A stretch of 64,000 bases of DNA, from positions 372,001 to 436,000 of the forward strand of contig WWBZ02000022.1 of NCBI GenBank assembly GCA_011503125.2. The letters are read 5' to 3'. Positions within the stretch are counted from its first letter, which is position 1. Each line of letters begins with the position of its first letter. The notes under the pieces were generated by a model. It saw nothing but the letters and a program-made list of their open reading frames with translations, did no database searches and was not told the DNA's origin. Source of the DNA: Botryosphaeria dothidea (Eukaryota; Ascomycota; Dothideomycetes; Botryosphaeriales; Botryosphaeriaceae). Below, one piece after another: positions 12,061 to 22,401 of the stretch. Both the position numbers and the translations under genes were made by a program.

Positions 12061-12179
12061 CACAGCACTTATGGTAGTCTCTGCAAGAATTCACACTGCC
12101 AGCACGAACCGATCTCTTACAGAAGCTCCCGGAAGCACATCAATTCCCTCCCACCATTCGCTCAAACATATCAGCAAAA

Positions 12180-12767
12180 ATGCACGCCACTACCTTCTTC
12201 GCCTCCGCCGCCGCCCTCGTTTCTGCCGTTTCCGCCGGCACCATTCCCACCTTCGCTAAGCGCTACAATGTCACCGAGGCTTGGGGCCAGTGGCAGGTCA
12301 CCAACCTGACCTTCAGCGACCACCCTTCGAGCGACAGCATCAACTTCCAGGTCTGGTGGGACAACGGCTACTCCGGCCCCGTCCGCTGCTCCGCTTCCGA
12401 GTACAACCTCCAGACCGACGTCTGGCACCGCTGCGAGGTCCGCGAGGGCCACGCCGACAGCTTCAGCTTCGCCCTGCAGGAGAACTGGGACAGTAAGTCT
12501 ACTTGCCAAAGAATGCTCGCCTCCGAAGAGCAAGAAGAGCATGATGCTGATCTTTCTTTCCCAACAGAGATTGCCATCTCCCAGGACCTGTACCAGGTTG
12601 GCGCCATTGCCCACCTGAATGGTAGCGCCCCTCTGCCCATCCAGTGGGGCGGCAGCACCGCTGGTCGTGAGGGTACCGCTGATCCCTTCTACGTCCCTGT
12701 ACTTTCCATCTCCTCTACTCTCCCCAACGGCACCAGCACCGCGCCTGAGTACTCCTCCAGGAAGTAA
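12180..12767 (+). CDS. small secreted protein, possibly AA1-like (Alt a 1 fold)
   Basis: Exons 12180..12492 and 12568..12767; 170 aa. The 75-base intron has donor GTAAGT, a GCTGAT branch and acceptor CAG, and joins NWD to KIAISQDLYQVG. The N-terminal signal peptide (MHATTFFASAAALVSAVSA) is followed by a KR site that could be a propeptide cut. The mature part is beta-rich and aromatic (EAWGQWQVTNLTF, INFQVWWDNGY) with only two cysteines, in VRCSAS and WHRCEV, which could pair. This layout resembles AA1-like/Alt a 1 secreted proteins of Dothideomycetes, but the match is from shape and not a diagnostic motif. Three N-glycosylation sequons (NVT, NLT, NGS) are visible. A strong TATA box suggests regulated, possibly high expression. 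Confidence 0.72.
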   Translation: MHATTFFASAAALVSAVSAGTIPTFAKRYNVTEAWGQWQVTNLTFSDHPSSDSINFQVWWDNGYSGPVRCSASEYNLQTDVWHRCEVREGHADSFSFALQENWDSKSTCQRMLASEEQEEHDADLSFPTEIAISQDLYQVGAIAHLNGSAPLPIQWGGSTAGREGTADPFYVPVLSISSTLPNGTSTAPEYSSRK

Positions 12768-13427
12768 GGGAAGGCCTCCAGCTTCAAGAATAGCGAGCCT
12801 CTGAAAATGAGAGGGGCGCCGGCTAAAAAAAAACCCCATACGAGTTCATACGCGTATACGTACACAGTAATGTAGTTATTAATGTATCATCACATCAATC
12901 AACACATCTTGCTGAACTTCCTGTAAACGATGTCTCGCAATTTGACCTACCGCTGCAGCATCCACGTTGAGCAGTGCATCGCAATACAAGTATTTCTACG
13001 TTAGTTCAAACATGTGCCACCGTGGCTGTGGTTCATCATCATGTGGGTGAATTGGAGAAACATCATCTATAGTGGAACAACTGATTGCTTTCACCAGTAA
13101 ACAAACAAGTATCACTCCGTCAGGTGAAAATCACTTAAAACTGGAACAGACCAACTAAACCAACACCATTTCCCCAATATCTTCATCGTCGCGCAGCACT
13201 GGAAATCCCCTAAAAATATTGGTGCTTTCTCAGGTTCTCCGGATCGCCGCCACAAATGAATATGCTTGAACTTCTGGGTCTTCTGTTTTCCTTCCACCCA
13301 CCGCCATTAGTGCCGCCAGCAGCCCAATCTCAAATCCTCCAAATCACTCTTATATTGACAGCACGCCCAGGATAATTCCCGCAGGGACAACACCCCAACT
13401 ACCTTTCAGCAACCCGTTTCCACTGCA
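12768..13427. other. intergenic spacer, AT-richer
   Basis: About 660 bases with no supported gene. It probably contains the 3' end of the secreted-protein transcript and the unresolved 5' exon(s) of the following gene. An ATG at 13450 (MGVRINPPHPRIEQRP) is one candidate first exon. Confidence 0.4.
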
Positions 13428-14384
13428 TTGAAACCCTCAACCAGGAAATATGGGTGTTCGTATAAACCCTCCTCACCCTCGCATCGAACAAAGGCCAATT
13501 TATTACCACAGTCATCCGCCAGTGCTTTGACCAAAAATCAGCCACAGAACACGCCCGATGACAGGCTATGCTTCGAAGCAGTCACTCAGGCCACGATTTT
13601 CGACAACGCCGATCTCCAAGAATCTCGGCATATTCAGGTCAAACTCTTCTGGAGAAGGCCCGTCAGTGATGAGTACCAGGGTATCCAGTTTCCATACAAC
13701 TATTTGAGGACTTTTTGTGATGGCTTCCTGCGGCAACACGACCGCCACTACGGCTTCCACCCTTTGGAGCGGCCCGACCCGGAAAACATCAACATCGTAA
13801 TCCCAGGGAGGGTGAACCTGGAGCGCGAGGCGGTGGCGCTCGTCCTGGGATCCTTGAGGGACACCTTCGCCGAGCTCCTGAGGAACCCCCACGCGGACGT
13901 GGAGTTCAGACCCTTCCAGACGACCATCGCCAACAACCTCGCCGTCCACACCGCGCTCAAAGTTTTGAAAATCGCGCCGCTCGTTCAGCCGTGGGAGATC
14001 TTCATCGAGCAGGCGCTGCGTTACGGTCCCTTGGACTCCGTTAAAGACCTCAAGCGTGCGCACGGCCTCTTCGCCACCAACGAGCGGCTCGTTCAAGACA
14101 TGCTCGAGAATTTCGCATACCGCCGGATCCGCAATGAGGCCGCAGCAGCCGACTTTATGTGGGAACGCCCGCAAGACGAGCTGATCTTGGGGGTGCGTAT
14201 CGCAAAGGCGCAGGAGAAGGTGCGGGGCATCTCGGAAAGCGGGAGTCGGGGTCATAAGAAGTGGATGGAGGCATACCGGCAAGGCGTGAGACAGTACGAG
14301 TCGTGGATGGAGACAAATGCCCAACGGGACTTTGAAGGCGCGAAGATGCGGGCGCTGAAGGGTTCATTTGTTGCGCTGTTCTGA
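13428..14384 (+). CDS. hypothetical protein, 5' end unresolved
   Basis: The reading frame is open from about 13428 to the TGA at 14384 (318 codons), but its first codon is TTG and no in-frame ATG occurs until about residue 225. The true start must therefore lie in an upstream exon that I could not place. The encoded sequence looks genuine from about LCFEAVTQATIFDNAD onward. It has an even mix of charged and hydrophobic residues, helix-rich stretches (EIFIEQALRYGPLDSVKDL, MLENFAYRRIRNEAAAADF) and a Lys/Arg-rich tail. No domain recognised, no signal peptide, no membrane segment. It converges with the wall-protein gene, whose stop is 178 bases away. Confidence 0.6.
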   Translation: MKPSTRKYGCSYKPSSPSHRTKANLLPQSSASALTKNQPQNTPDDRLCFEAVTQATIFDNADLQESRHIQVKLFWRRPVSDEYQGIQFPYNYLRTFCDGFLRQHDRHYGFHPLERPDPENINIVIPGRVNLEREAVALVLGSLRDTFAELLRNPHADVEFRPFQTTIANNLAVHTALKVLKIAPLVQPWEIFIEQALRYGPLDSVKDLKRAHGLFATNERLVQDMLENFAYRRIRNEAAAADFMWERPQDELILGVRIAKAQEKVRGISESGSRGHKKWMEAYRQGVRQYESWMETNAQRDFEGAKMRALKGSFVALF

Positions 14385-14561
14385 CGGAGTGGCTCAGTGT
14401 TTAAATGACGGTTCATATGATAATCTTCAATTGGTGACCTTTAAAGCAGCTTTTCTTTAATAGCGCATCACAAAGACGCACTTCCAAGCCACTGAGTGCA
14501 TGTAGACAGAACATCATGGGTATATTAGCATACATGAAAATACGTTAAACTTACGTCTCTC

Positions 14562-16601
14562 TCATACCAGCAGACAGCCCGCGACCACAGCCAGCATCGT
14601 CAAAACCGTTTCCCCCAACCCAATGGCCAAACTTCCTGCCCCTCCTAACGCACTAGGGTTTATTGTCACTGCCGGTATGGTCGGGGCGGCCGTGTACCCA
14701 TCAATGCCCCTCGTAGTCGTCGTCGCTGTCTCGTTGGTCCTCCTTCCCCCGGCTGTGGCCGTCAAGCTCACAGTCCGACTGTTTCCCACCACGACTCCCT
14801 GCTCAGCCGCGCTGACCACGAGTCCATTCACCGTCGCCACTCCACCTCCAACGGCCAAGGTCTTCCCACCGACCGTAAGAAGCCCCATAGCTCCCAACAC
14901 GCCCTCGGCCGTCACAGCGCTTCCCCCAATCGTGACCACCTGTTCCACGGTCGCCGTCGGAAAACTGTACGTCTTGCCTCCCACAACGACCCCTCCCGCC
15001 ACCGCAGACGCGACATCTCCGCTAGTCAGCGTCGCCGCCCTCCCGCCGACACTGATCGTCTTCCCACCAACCACCACGACCGATGCCGCCGCCGTAATCG
15101 TCGCAGGCGCAGCGGCGTACGTCCTCCCCCCCACAACCACAACGCCCTCATAAAACCCCTGCCCTTGCCCCTCCCCACCACCCTCCACCTGCTCCACCGC
15201 CTCCACCGGCGCCCCCTTCCCACCCACGACCCAAAACCCCAACCCATCCATCACAACAGCACCCCCAGCACCCCCAAGCCCCTTGCCCCCGACGGCCACC
15301 CCGCCCTCCCCCGTCCCATCCGCATACACCACCACACCCCCCAACGTCGCGACCGGCGCAGCCGCCGCCGTGGCGACCCCCGGCAGCCTCACCGTCTGCC
15401 CGCCAACCACGGCCGCCGCGTCGCCGGGCAGCACCCGGACGAGGGTGCCGCCGATATTGACGGCGGGCGCGCCGGCCGCGATGGGGAAGGAGCCGACGCG
15501 CACGCCGGCGGCCGGGTCGAAGAGGACGGGCTGGCCGGCGAGGGTGGCGATGGCGGAAGGGGTGGGCGCGGGGGCGAGGGCGAGGGCGAGGACGGTCGTG
15601 GAGAGACGACCGCCAGCAGCGCCGGACACCGAGACGACCAAGGTGAGCGTCTGGGATTGGGGGAGGGCGGTGGCGGCGGGCGCGGGGTCCTCGCCGGGGA
15701 CGAGGGCGCTGGCTGGGATGAGGTAGCCCAGGGGCTCGCTCCCGAGCCCGGTTGCTGTCGGTTGCGGGAGAGTCGACGTCCGTCGTTTTGTCGTCGGCGG
15801 CGCTGCGGTGTTTGCTTTGGTCGACGTGGGGGGTGGAGGGAGCAGGAAGTCGGTGGGTGTGAGCGCGACGGGCCCGATGCCGGGCGGCGTCATTTCGCAG
15901 TTGCGCCAGTCCTTGCTGGCCCAGTCGTCGAACCACACGATGCCGGCATCGAGGAGCTTGCTGCACGTGGCTTCGCCGATGCTGCAGCTGGGGGTCGGCA
16001 CCAGCTGCGATGCGGGGATGACGCCTGACATGATCTCGGTCGTGGCGGGGATGGTGAAGGTGGTTGGGGAGGAGCCGACGATGGAGTAGCCGGAGAGGGA
16101 GGAGCACAGTTCCACGCCGAGCGTACATGCGGGGGGAGGGGTGTAGTAGGGCGGTGCGGGTGTGGTGTAGTAGACATAGCCGCTTAATGTCACCGGGGGA
16201 GTAGTGACGGCCCAAGTTCCGGTGGAGGTTTCGGGGTAGGTTGCTATTATGTCCTCCCAGGAGCTCCAGGAAGAGAGGCAGACGGTGGCGCTCGAGATTT
16301 CGGGCGGGTATGTCGTCGTCGAAGACGCATCAGCTGTCGTTGAGGGGACATCTGTGGAGTCTGTGGGATCTAGACTCGTGGTCGTGACATCTAAGCTGCC
16401 TGATGTGCTAGTTGTTGAGGATTGCTGTAGAAGTGTCGACGCGGCTGGTTGCGATGAATTGCTTGCGAATAAAGACGCATCTACTTGGCGATTGATTTAG
16501 ACTCAGCAGAAAAGGCTCCGACCTAAGAACTCACCCAGCGAATGAACGGATCCAGGCGCCACCACTAATGCAAGTAATGATACTAACATCATGTCCTCCA
16601 T
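14562..16601 (-). CDS. GPI-anchored cell-wall protein with VVGG-type repeats
   Basis: Exons 16601..16535 and 16480..14562; 661 aa. The 54-base intron 16481..16534 (GTGAGT...TAG) joins the signal peptide MEDMMLVSLLALVVAPGSV to the mature chain. The first 130 mature residues are Ser/Thr-rich, then Cys-containing (CLSSWSSW, CTLGVELC, CSIGEATC). The middle (about 290-620) is Gly/Val/Ala-rich with many short units built on VVGGKT, TIGG, AVGG and VVGGRTY spaced 15-30 residues apart, which may fold as stacked beta turns. The C-terminus is small residues plus a hydrophobic tail (ETVLTMLAVVAGCLLV) with no Lys/Arg, a typical GPI-transfer signal. Expected to be a surface adhesin or structural wall protein. 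Very GC-rich, with long out-of-frame shadow ORFs. Confidence 0.8.
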
Positions 16602-17241
16602 CGCAGCTCCCGAAACCTTGCAAAAATCCAGAACGAACGTGAGAGCGCCGCAGCTTTTGTGACGAGCGGAGGCCATAGGGTTAAAAGGAATGTCAAGGCC
16701 GTTCCAGGCGGCCACCTGAGTCAATGTGGCATAGGCGACATGTAGCTCCCCATTTACCGACCCCCGTCGTGGCGTGAGGCTAGCGGTGCTTAGCCTCACT
16801 GCACGTCCATGGCGCAAGAATGGCCTCCAATGCATTCCCCATGAGACAAGCTTGACATGATCGGCTGAAAGACGCGAAAGCTGGAAGCAGCGGAGTCAGC
16901 GAACTTCGTGGGCCTGACGATTGAAAGAGTGGCGTGGCACCACTGTTTAAAACTCAGCTGGACCAGACCACTTCAACCTTCCAAATTCACGATAGCCAGG
17001 TGCCTGTAAGCAGTAGGTGTGTGCGAGGGTCGAGATCAGCCGAAACCGGGGAACCCTGGGCGGATCAACGCATTCTCCGACAATTGCTCATGTCAACCCG
17101 TTCATTTGGGGGCCAAAGTCGACAGATCTAACTGAGCGCGGCCAAAGCCGCCACTTCATGTTAAGCAACAAGGGTGTGGTTTGCATAGACAAGTCATATC
17201 ATAACTAGAAGAAATACATAAAATATTTTAGCGCACAGTCA
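16602..17241. other. intergenic spacer
   Basis: About 640 bases: promoter side of the wall-protein gene and 3' flank of the nitronate monooxygenase. I see no further gene or repeat in it. Confidence 0.5.
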
Positions 17242-18467
17242 CTACAGCTTAGGCTTGCTCACAACGGAAGCGTTGCCCTTGCTTAACCATGTAACGGCAT
17301 CGCCGACCATCTCGTCGACAATCACCTTGGCGCTCTTCCTCTCGTTCACCACGGCAGCGGCCTTGCCCATCAAGAATGGCCTGGCATTGTCCATCGTGTC
17401 GTCATCAATGTCGTCGCCCATCTTCTCAAGGTCGTGCTCCACAGGGATGACACCCTTGGATGTGAGTTCCTTGATCTCGTTCTGGCGGTTAACTTCCCAG
17501 TTCTCAATGTAAAGGTTCTTCCTCACGCGCAGGGGACGGCCCGTGAAGATGATGGTCCGGACGTTGTCGTCGAAGCCAGAGGTGCGGACGGCCTCCTGGT
17601 GGGCCTTGGGAGCACCCGCCTCCTCGGACAGCACGAAACGAGTTCCAACCCACACGGCAGAAGCACCCAGCATCAACGCTGCGGCCAGAGACTGTCCGCT
17701 GTAGATACCGCCAGCGGCGATGACCTGCACAGGAGCGCCGGTCATGGGAGACTTCTTGCCCTCAACCAACTTCGCAACCGTCGGGATCAGGATGGTCGTG
17801 GGAACATCACCCGTGTGACCGCCACCCTCACCACCCTGCGCACAGATAAGATCAACACCCAGGTCAAGGCACTTCTGGACGTGCTTGGGGTGGCCGATCA
17901 TGTTCATGTAGAGGATGCCGGCCTTGTGAAGGCGCTCGACGACGTGCTTCGGGGGAACACCGACGGCCGAAACGAACAACTTGGCGCCGCTGTCGATAAT
18001 GATGGTAACGAGCTCGTCGAGCTTTCCCTTGGTGTAATCGTAGCTGCACCATGTCAGCCGATGCTGTATAGTAATCGCTTCCTGGACCTCGGCATAGGGT
18101 GAAGCTCACTTGGTCTTGCGAGCGCTGCCTCCGACCTGGGGCAGCAGCAGGTCGACGCCGAACGGGCCGCTCTTGTCCTTCAGGTAGCCCTTGAGCTCCG
18201 CAATCTGCTCCCGCAGCATGTCGGGGGTATATCCGACACCTCCGATGACACCGAGGCCGCCGGCATTTGTGACAGCGGCAGCGAGCTTAGGGCCGGCAGC
18301 GACGTTCATGCCGGCCAGGAGGACGGGGTGGTTGATCTTGAGCAGATCGGTGGTCACGGTGCGGAGCTGCTCTGTTGCGAGTGTCAGTGTCTGTTGCCAG
18401 GGTCGCTGGCGGGCAAGCAGTGACATGTGAAAGGCGCCGGAGAAGCCAACTTACGTGGAGATGCCAT
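17242..18467 (-). CDS. nitronate monooxygenase (2-nitropropane dioxygenase family)
   Basis: Exons 18467..18455, 18371..18110 and 18043..17242; 358 aa. Exon 1 is only 13 bases (MASP plus one base). Introns of 83 and 66 bases have GTAAGT and GTGAGC donors and CTGAC branch points. Family marks: INHPVLLAGMNVAAGPKLA with NAGGLGVIGG at the N-terminal half of the FMN barrel, then QGGEGGGHTGDVPT, whose His is the usual catalytic base of this class, then VIAAGGIYSGQSLAAAL and LGASAVWVGTRF for phosphate binding. The enzyme oxidises alkyl nitronates such as propionate-3-nitronate using FMN and O2, a detoxification step. No targeting peptide is seen. It is divergent from the folate gene across 364 bases. 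Confidence 0.92.
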
Positions 18468-18831
18468 GATGACGGAGACTGCGAGAGACTGCGAGAGATG
18501 TGCTGGGTTGAAAGACGTAGGAGGCCGGAGAGAAGTCAGAGGGGGCAAGATGGGGAGTGTCGAGGCAGAGAGCGGAGAGAGAGGGTTATGGCGGTGATGT
18601 ACCCTCGGCCATGAGCGCGGCGAGACACCATTTGCGGCTAGATGCCTCGGCTCATCCGGCGCGGGTGGTGTGAAGGGAGGGCGGGCGGCTCAAAGCGGGC
18701 CCACCTGGTCTGCTCCACGCGCCACCAAATCTCACGCCAAGCCCCGCTTCCCCAGATTTCCCTTACTCATCAGCCGCTGTCTTTCGTTTTTTTTTCGTGG
18801 CCGCTCTCGCCTCTCGCCCTCGACTGCCATC
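18468..18831. promoter_or_regulatory. divergent promoter, nitronate monooxygenase / HPPK-DHPS
   Basis: 364 bases between two divergent ATGs. Pyrimidine-rich stretches precede the plus-strand start (18740-18830). No clear TATA box. Confidence 0.45.
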
Positions 18832-20631
18832 ATGCAGAAACTAGTGCGGCCATCCACTGTGTCCCGCAACACCCTGTCTCTGACTCGCGTCCTGAGAGAT
18901 CCGCAACAGAACACCTCGGCATGCAATAACATCGTCCGGTCCTACAGGTCTACCGCCGTTTCCGGGCCGCCTGCATTGCTACACGCAGCATTGACCCCTG
19001 CTGTTCTGCACACTACTCTCAGACGTCCGTGCCCGATGCCTCTTCTGGAAAGCCGTTCTGAGCAGCGCTGCTTCTCAAGTAGTACTGAGAAGCTGCGTCA
19101 TGCCCCTCTCAGCCACCGTGCTTTCGTCGCTCTTGGCAGCAACTTGGGTGACAGGATAGCAATGATTGAGCAAGCCTGCAATGCCATGGAAAGCAAAGGC
19201 GACATTCGCATCCTCCGTACCAGCAGCTTATGGGAAACGAAGGCCATGTATGTAGAGGACCAGGGGAACTTCGTGAATGGCGCTTGCGAGGTCAGTTCCA
19301 TTCTTTCCAATACATTCACTTCCTCTTTTTACTTTGTGTATGAGATCATGGTGAACTGGTGAACTTTCCGAGCGGTCAATCAGGGCTTAGAACATGTAAT
19401 CCAGAACGGTATATATGCTGATATGTTGCAGATCACGACTAGTCTGACTCCAATAGAGCTCCTCGACAGACTGCAAAGTATTGAGAACGAGCTTGGCAGA
19501 GTAAAGGTCATAGAAAAGGGGCCTCGTAACATCGACCTCGACATTTTGCTCTACGACAATGAGACCGTCAATTCCGAAAGACTATCAATTCCCCACAAGC
19601 TCATGCTCGAGCGCGAGTTCGTCCTTCGACCCCTGTGCGAGATGATACCCAACGCCACACCACCAAACGCAGGCTCAGAACCTCTGCAAGACCACCTCGC
19701 CCGCCTGCCGCTCGCAAACCCGCCCCTCTCCACCATGACACCCCTGACTCCCACCATGGCACCCATCAGGGCCCTCCAAAACAGCCGCAGGACGCACGTC
19801 ATGTCCATCCTCAACCTGACCCCGGACTCCTTCTCCGACGGCGGCCTCAACCTGGGTCCCGTCCCCAACTCGCCCTCCCACCTCGCCGCCCTCAAGTCCA
19901 CCATCCTCGCCCACATCGCCGCCGGCGCCACCATCATCGACATCGGTGGCCAATCCACACGGCCCAACGCGCCCCAAGTCTCCGCCACCGAAGAGCTCGC
20001 CCGCATCCTCCCGACCATCCACCTGATCCGCACTCTCCCCGAGGCCGCGAACATCGCCATCAGCATCGACACGTACCGCGTCAGCGTCGCCGCGGTGGCC
20101 ATCGAGGCCGGCGCGCACATCATCAACGACGTGTCCGCCGGCCTGCTCGACGCCGAGCTGCTCCCCACCGTCGCCCGCCTCGGCTGCACCGTCTGCCTGA
20201 TGCACATGCGCGGCAATCCCGACACCATGACGAAGCTCACCAACTACCCGCAGGGAGTCCTGTCCGGCATCGTCGATGAGCTGGGCGCGCGCGTGCGGGC
20301 TGCCGAGGAGGCAGGGATCCGCCGCTGGCGCATCGTGCTCGACCCGGGCGTCGGGTTCGCCAAGACGCAGGACCAGAATCTGGAGATCTTGCGGCGGTTG
20401 GGCGAGCTGAGGGATGTGCCGGAATTCAGGGGGCTGCCTTGGTTGGTGGGGAGCAGTCGGAAGGGGTTTGTGGGGAAGATCACGGAGGTGAAGGAGCCGA
20501 GGGAGAGGGTGATGGGGACGGCGGCGACTGTGGTTGCGGCGATACAAGGAGGGGCAGATGTGGTGAGGGTGCATGATGTGCCGCAGATGGTGGAGACGGC
20601 GAGGATGGCGGATGCGATATGGCGCGTCTGA
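18832..20631 (+). CDS. FOL1: bifunctional folate enzyme: HPPK and dihydropteroate synthase
   Basis: Exons 18832..19290 and 19432..20631; 552 aa. The 141-base intron (GTCAGT...CAG, branch GCTGAT) falls inside the HPPK domain. The first ~85 residues are Arg/Ser-rich without acidic residues early on, a likely mitochondrial presequence as in yeast Fol1. HPPK follows (FVALGSNLGDRIAMIEQ, then GPRNIDLDILLYDNE) and transfers pyrophosphate to 6-hydroxymethyl-dihydropterin. From about residue 275 comes DHPS (MSILNLTPDSFSDGG, IIDIGGQSTRP, IVLDPGVGFAKT, LVGSSRKGF), which joins the product to p-aminobenzoate and is the sulfonamide target. The N-terminal dihydroneopterin aldolase domain of yeast Fol1 is absent: there is no room between presequence and HPPK. 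That step must be encoded elsewhere. Confidence 0.95.
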
Positions 20632-20758
20632 TTGCTTTGGTTGTATAAGGCGTTGGAAAGAAAAGGAATTCAACTAATAGAATAGGATCACACGGCGTTC
20701 AACATGCCGCTTAAAGATACCGAAATTACAAAATGAGCTTTTGTTAAGAGCCAGAACC

Positions 20759-21826
20759 TTACTTCCAAGTCTCTCCGAGATAGTGGATTTGTGCATTGTA
20801 GGTCCAAGGGAATTGCGCGAAAGTTGACCCCTCCAGGCTAGCAGAATCCCATGTTAGCATCGTATTACCGTGCTCACGGTGAAGGAACGAGCATGTCTCG
20901 TAGAAGTCTGTTGGCCTGTCTTCTTGAGACCCTTCTGAGGCAATGAAACCAGCGGAGATCTCCAGCAGTCTCTTGTACAGGTTAATTTCCGTATAATTTT
21001 TGCTTTTCAGATGGGGTAGTGGAGTGGGAAGGAGAGTCGCGTCGCGTTGAGCCGTGTAGCTCAGATGGATGGCCAGCATGTCGCGATCCTCCTCGTCTCT
21101 TCGTCTCCAGCTTGGTGTTCCGAAGCCACAGACGTCGTCTGGCTCGTCGACGAAACCGTCATCCTCATCGTTAGAATCGGAAACGTAACCACTCGTATCT
21201 GGTGGCAGGAAAGGCCGCCACTGGATAAAGAAGTTGCTGACGACGTGTTTCGATAGAATGAAGTCCTGGGTAATATCGTAAAGAAAGCCCATTGTGGCCC
21301 CCGGATATTTTAAGAGCTCACTAAAAAGGCTGTCGGCACCAGGTGCGGCCTCCTGAAGCTGCCGTTTGCCAACGAATCGGAGATAATCGTCGTTTATCAA
21401 GTTGCGGATATGGTCGCACTTGATAATAATCTGCACATCTCGGATGGGCGGTTGAGTTACCAGCATCCGGCGCCAGCTGGCCTCGGGACGCATAAATGCC
21501 TGGATCTTCTTCTCGTCCTTCGTCCACGGCAGGCCCGTAAAGGAGCGAGCCATAGGCCAATCCCAGCGCGACTTGATGTAGCCGATCTGGAACCAGGGTG
21601 GGAATTCCTCCGCTAGTAATGCATTCACTTCCCACGTCTCTTTCTCCGGGTAGATGGGATGTTTCCGGCGTTTTGGAGCGAAAAACAGAGACTGCTGGAT
21701 CGTGGGAGAATTCTGGATGGTGGACTGCCATGCTCGGCACACCTGCTGGATGCGGAGAAGGTCCCGCATGGGAAGGTGGAGAAAGACAAGCTCGACGAGC
21801 TCGTAGATGCCGAGGACGCGATGCAT
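20759..21826 (-). CDS. F-box protein, single exon
   Basis: 355 aa. An N-terminal F-box (residues about 3-45: LGIYELVELVFLHLPMRDLL, then RIQQVCRAWQSTIQNSP) would bind Skp1 in an SCF ubiquitin ligase. The rest is a divergent substrate-side region with a highly acidic loop (SDSNDEDDGFVDEPDD). Fungal genomes hold many such fast-evolving F-box genes, so the target cannot be read from sequence. Divergent from the F-box-like gene at 22402, but not obviously its recent copy. Confidence 0.85.
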   Translation of the reverse strand: MHRVLGIYELVELVFLHLPMRDLLRIQQVCRAWQSTIQNSPTIQQSLFFAPKRRKHPIYPEKETWEVNALLAEEFPPWFQIGYIKSRWDWPMARSFTGLPWTKDEKKIQAFMRPEASWRRMLVTQPPIRDVQIIIKCDHIRNLINDDYLRFVGKRQLQEAAPGADSLFSELLKYPGATMGFLYDITQDFILSKHVVSNFFIQWRPFLPPDTSGYVSDSNDEDDGFVDEPDDVCGFGTPSWRRRDEEDRDMLAIHLSYTAQRDATLLPTPLPHLKSKNYTEINLYKRLLEISAGFIASEGSQEDRPTDFYETCSFLHREHGNTMLTWDSASLEGSTFAQFPWTYNAQIHYLGETWK

Positions 21827-22401
21827 CGTTCAAACTTCCCCGCTGGGCGACACAAGAAGCTCGAGATACCGTGAAGCCTTGAAACGATCAAAGCATGTTG
21901 CCAACAAATAGATGGAAAGAGCGACCATCATCTGCACGTCAGCGAAGTGAGGGGAAAGAGCCGGCCAAGACTTCCTGCCTCCGCTCGCTTCGTTGGCCAA
22001 TGATGGCAGGGATTCTCCGGGTAAGCAGCCCCCAGCCGCGAGGCTCCTCTCCTTTGACGTCTGTCGTCGGTGGAGCAACACACAGCCACGCAAGGCTCAG
22101 CAGGCAGCAACGGAGTCGGTGTAAATACTCGACGATTTCCTTCTCATCACAATGTCTATATCACAACTTCTTTAGAGGTATGTCAGGAACCGAAGCCTTG
22201 GCCCGGGGGTGAATGTGAACAAGGGCTTAACTTTTGCGTATGACCATCTAAGATATCCCTGCATCATTTCTTGTAGGACATGGCTGATACTATTGACAGA
22301 CACATAGCGCTGCGGTTGCCCAAAACACAGGGTAAACGACGCCATACCCCATACGGCAGACAAGTTCGCACATCAACATCCAAATCGGAACTCGAATAGA
22401 G
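21827..22401. other. divergent spacer between F-box genes
   Basis: 575 bases. No TATA consensus, repeat or ORF that I can support. Confidence 0.45.

Larger units (their letters stand above)
8929..12179. other. 3.2 kb gene-poor spacer
   Basis: No intact gene is supported. Contents are a short TACA/CA simple repeat near 9246-9266, a long polypyrimidine run (9362-9500), a broken ORF chain (10415-10933, listed separately) and a TATA box for the downstream secreted protein. A 24-base stretch at 11251-11274 resembles one arm of the dispersed inverted repeat found elsewhere in the window, but no partner arm is visible. Confidence 0.5.

Noticed and set aside
15148..16215. 355-codon Arg/His-rich minus-strand ORF and a 287-codon plus-strand ORF
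   Set aside because: Both are shadows of the GC-rich GPI-protein gene; composition is driven by the other frame's codon ends.
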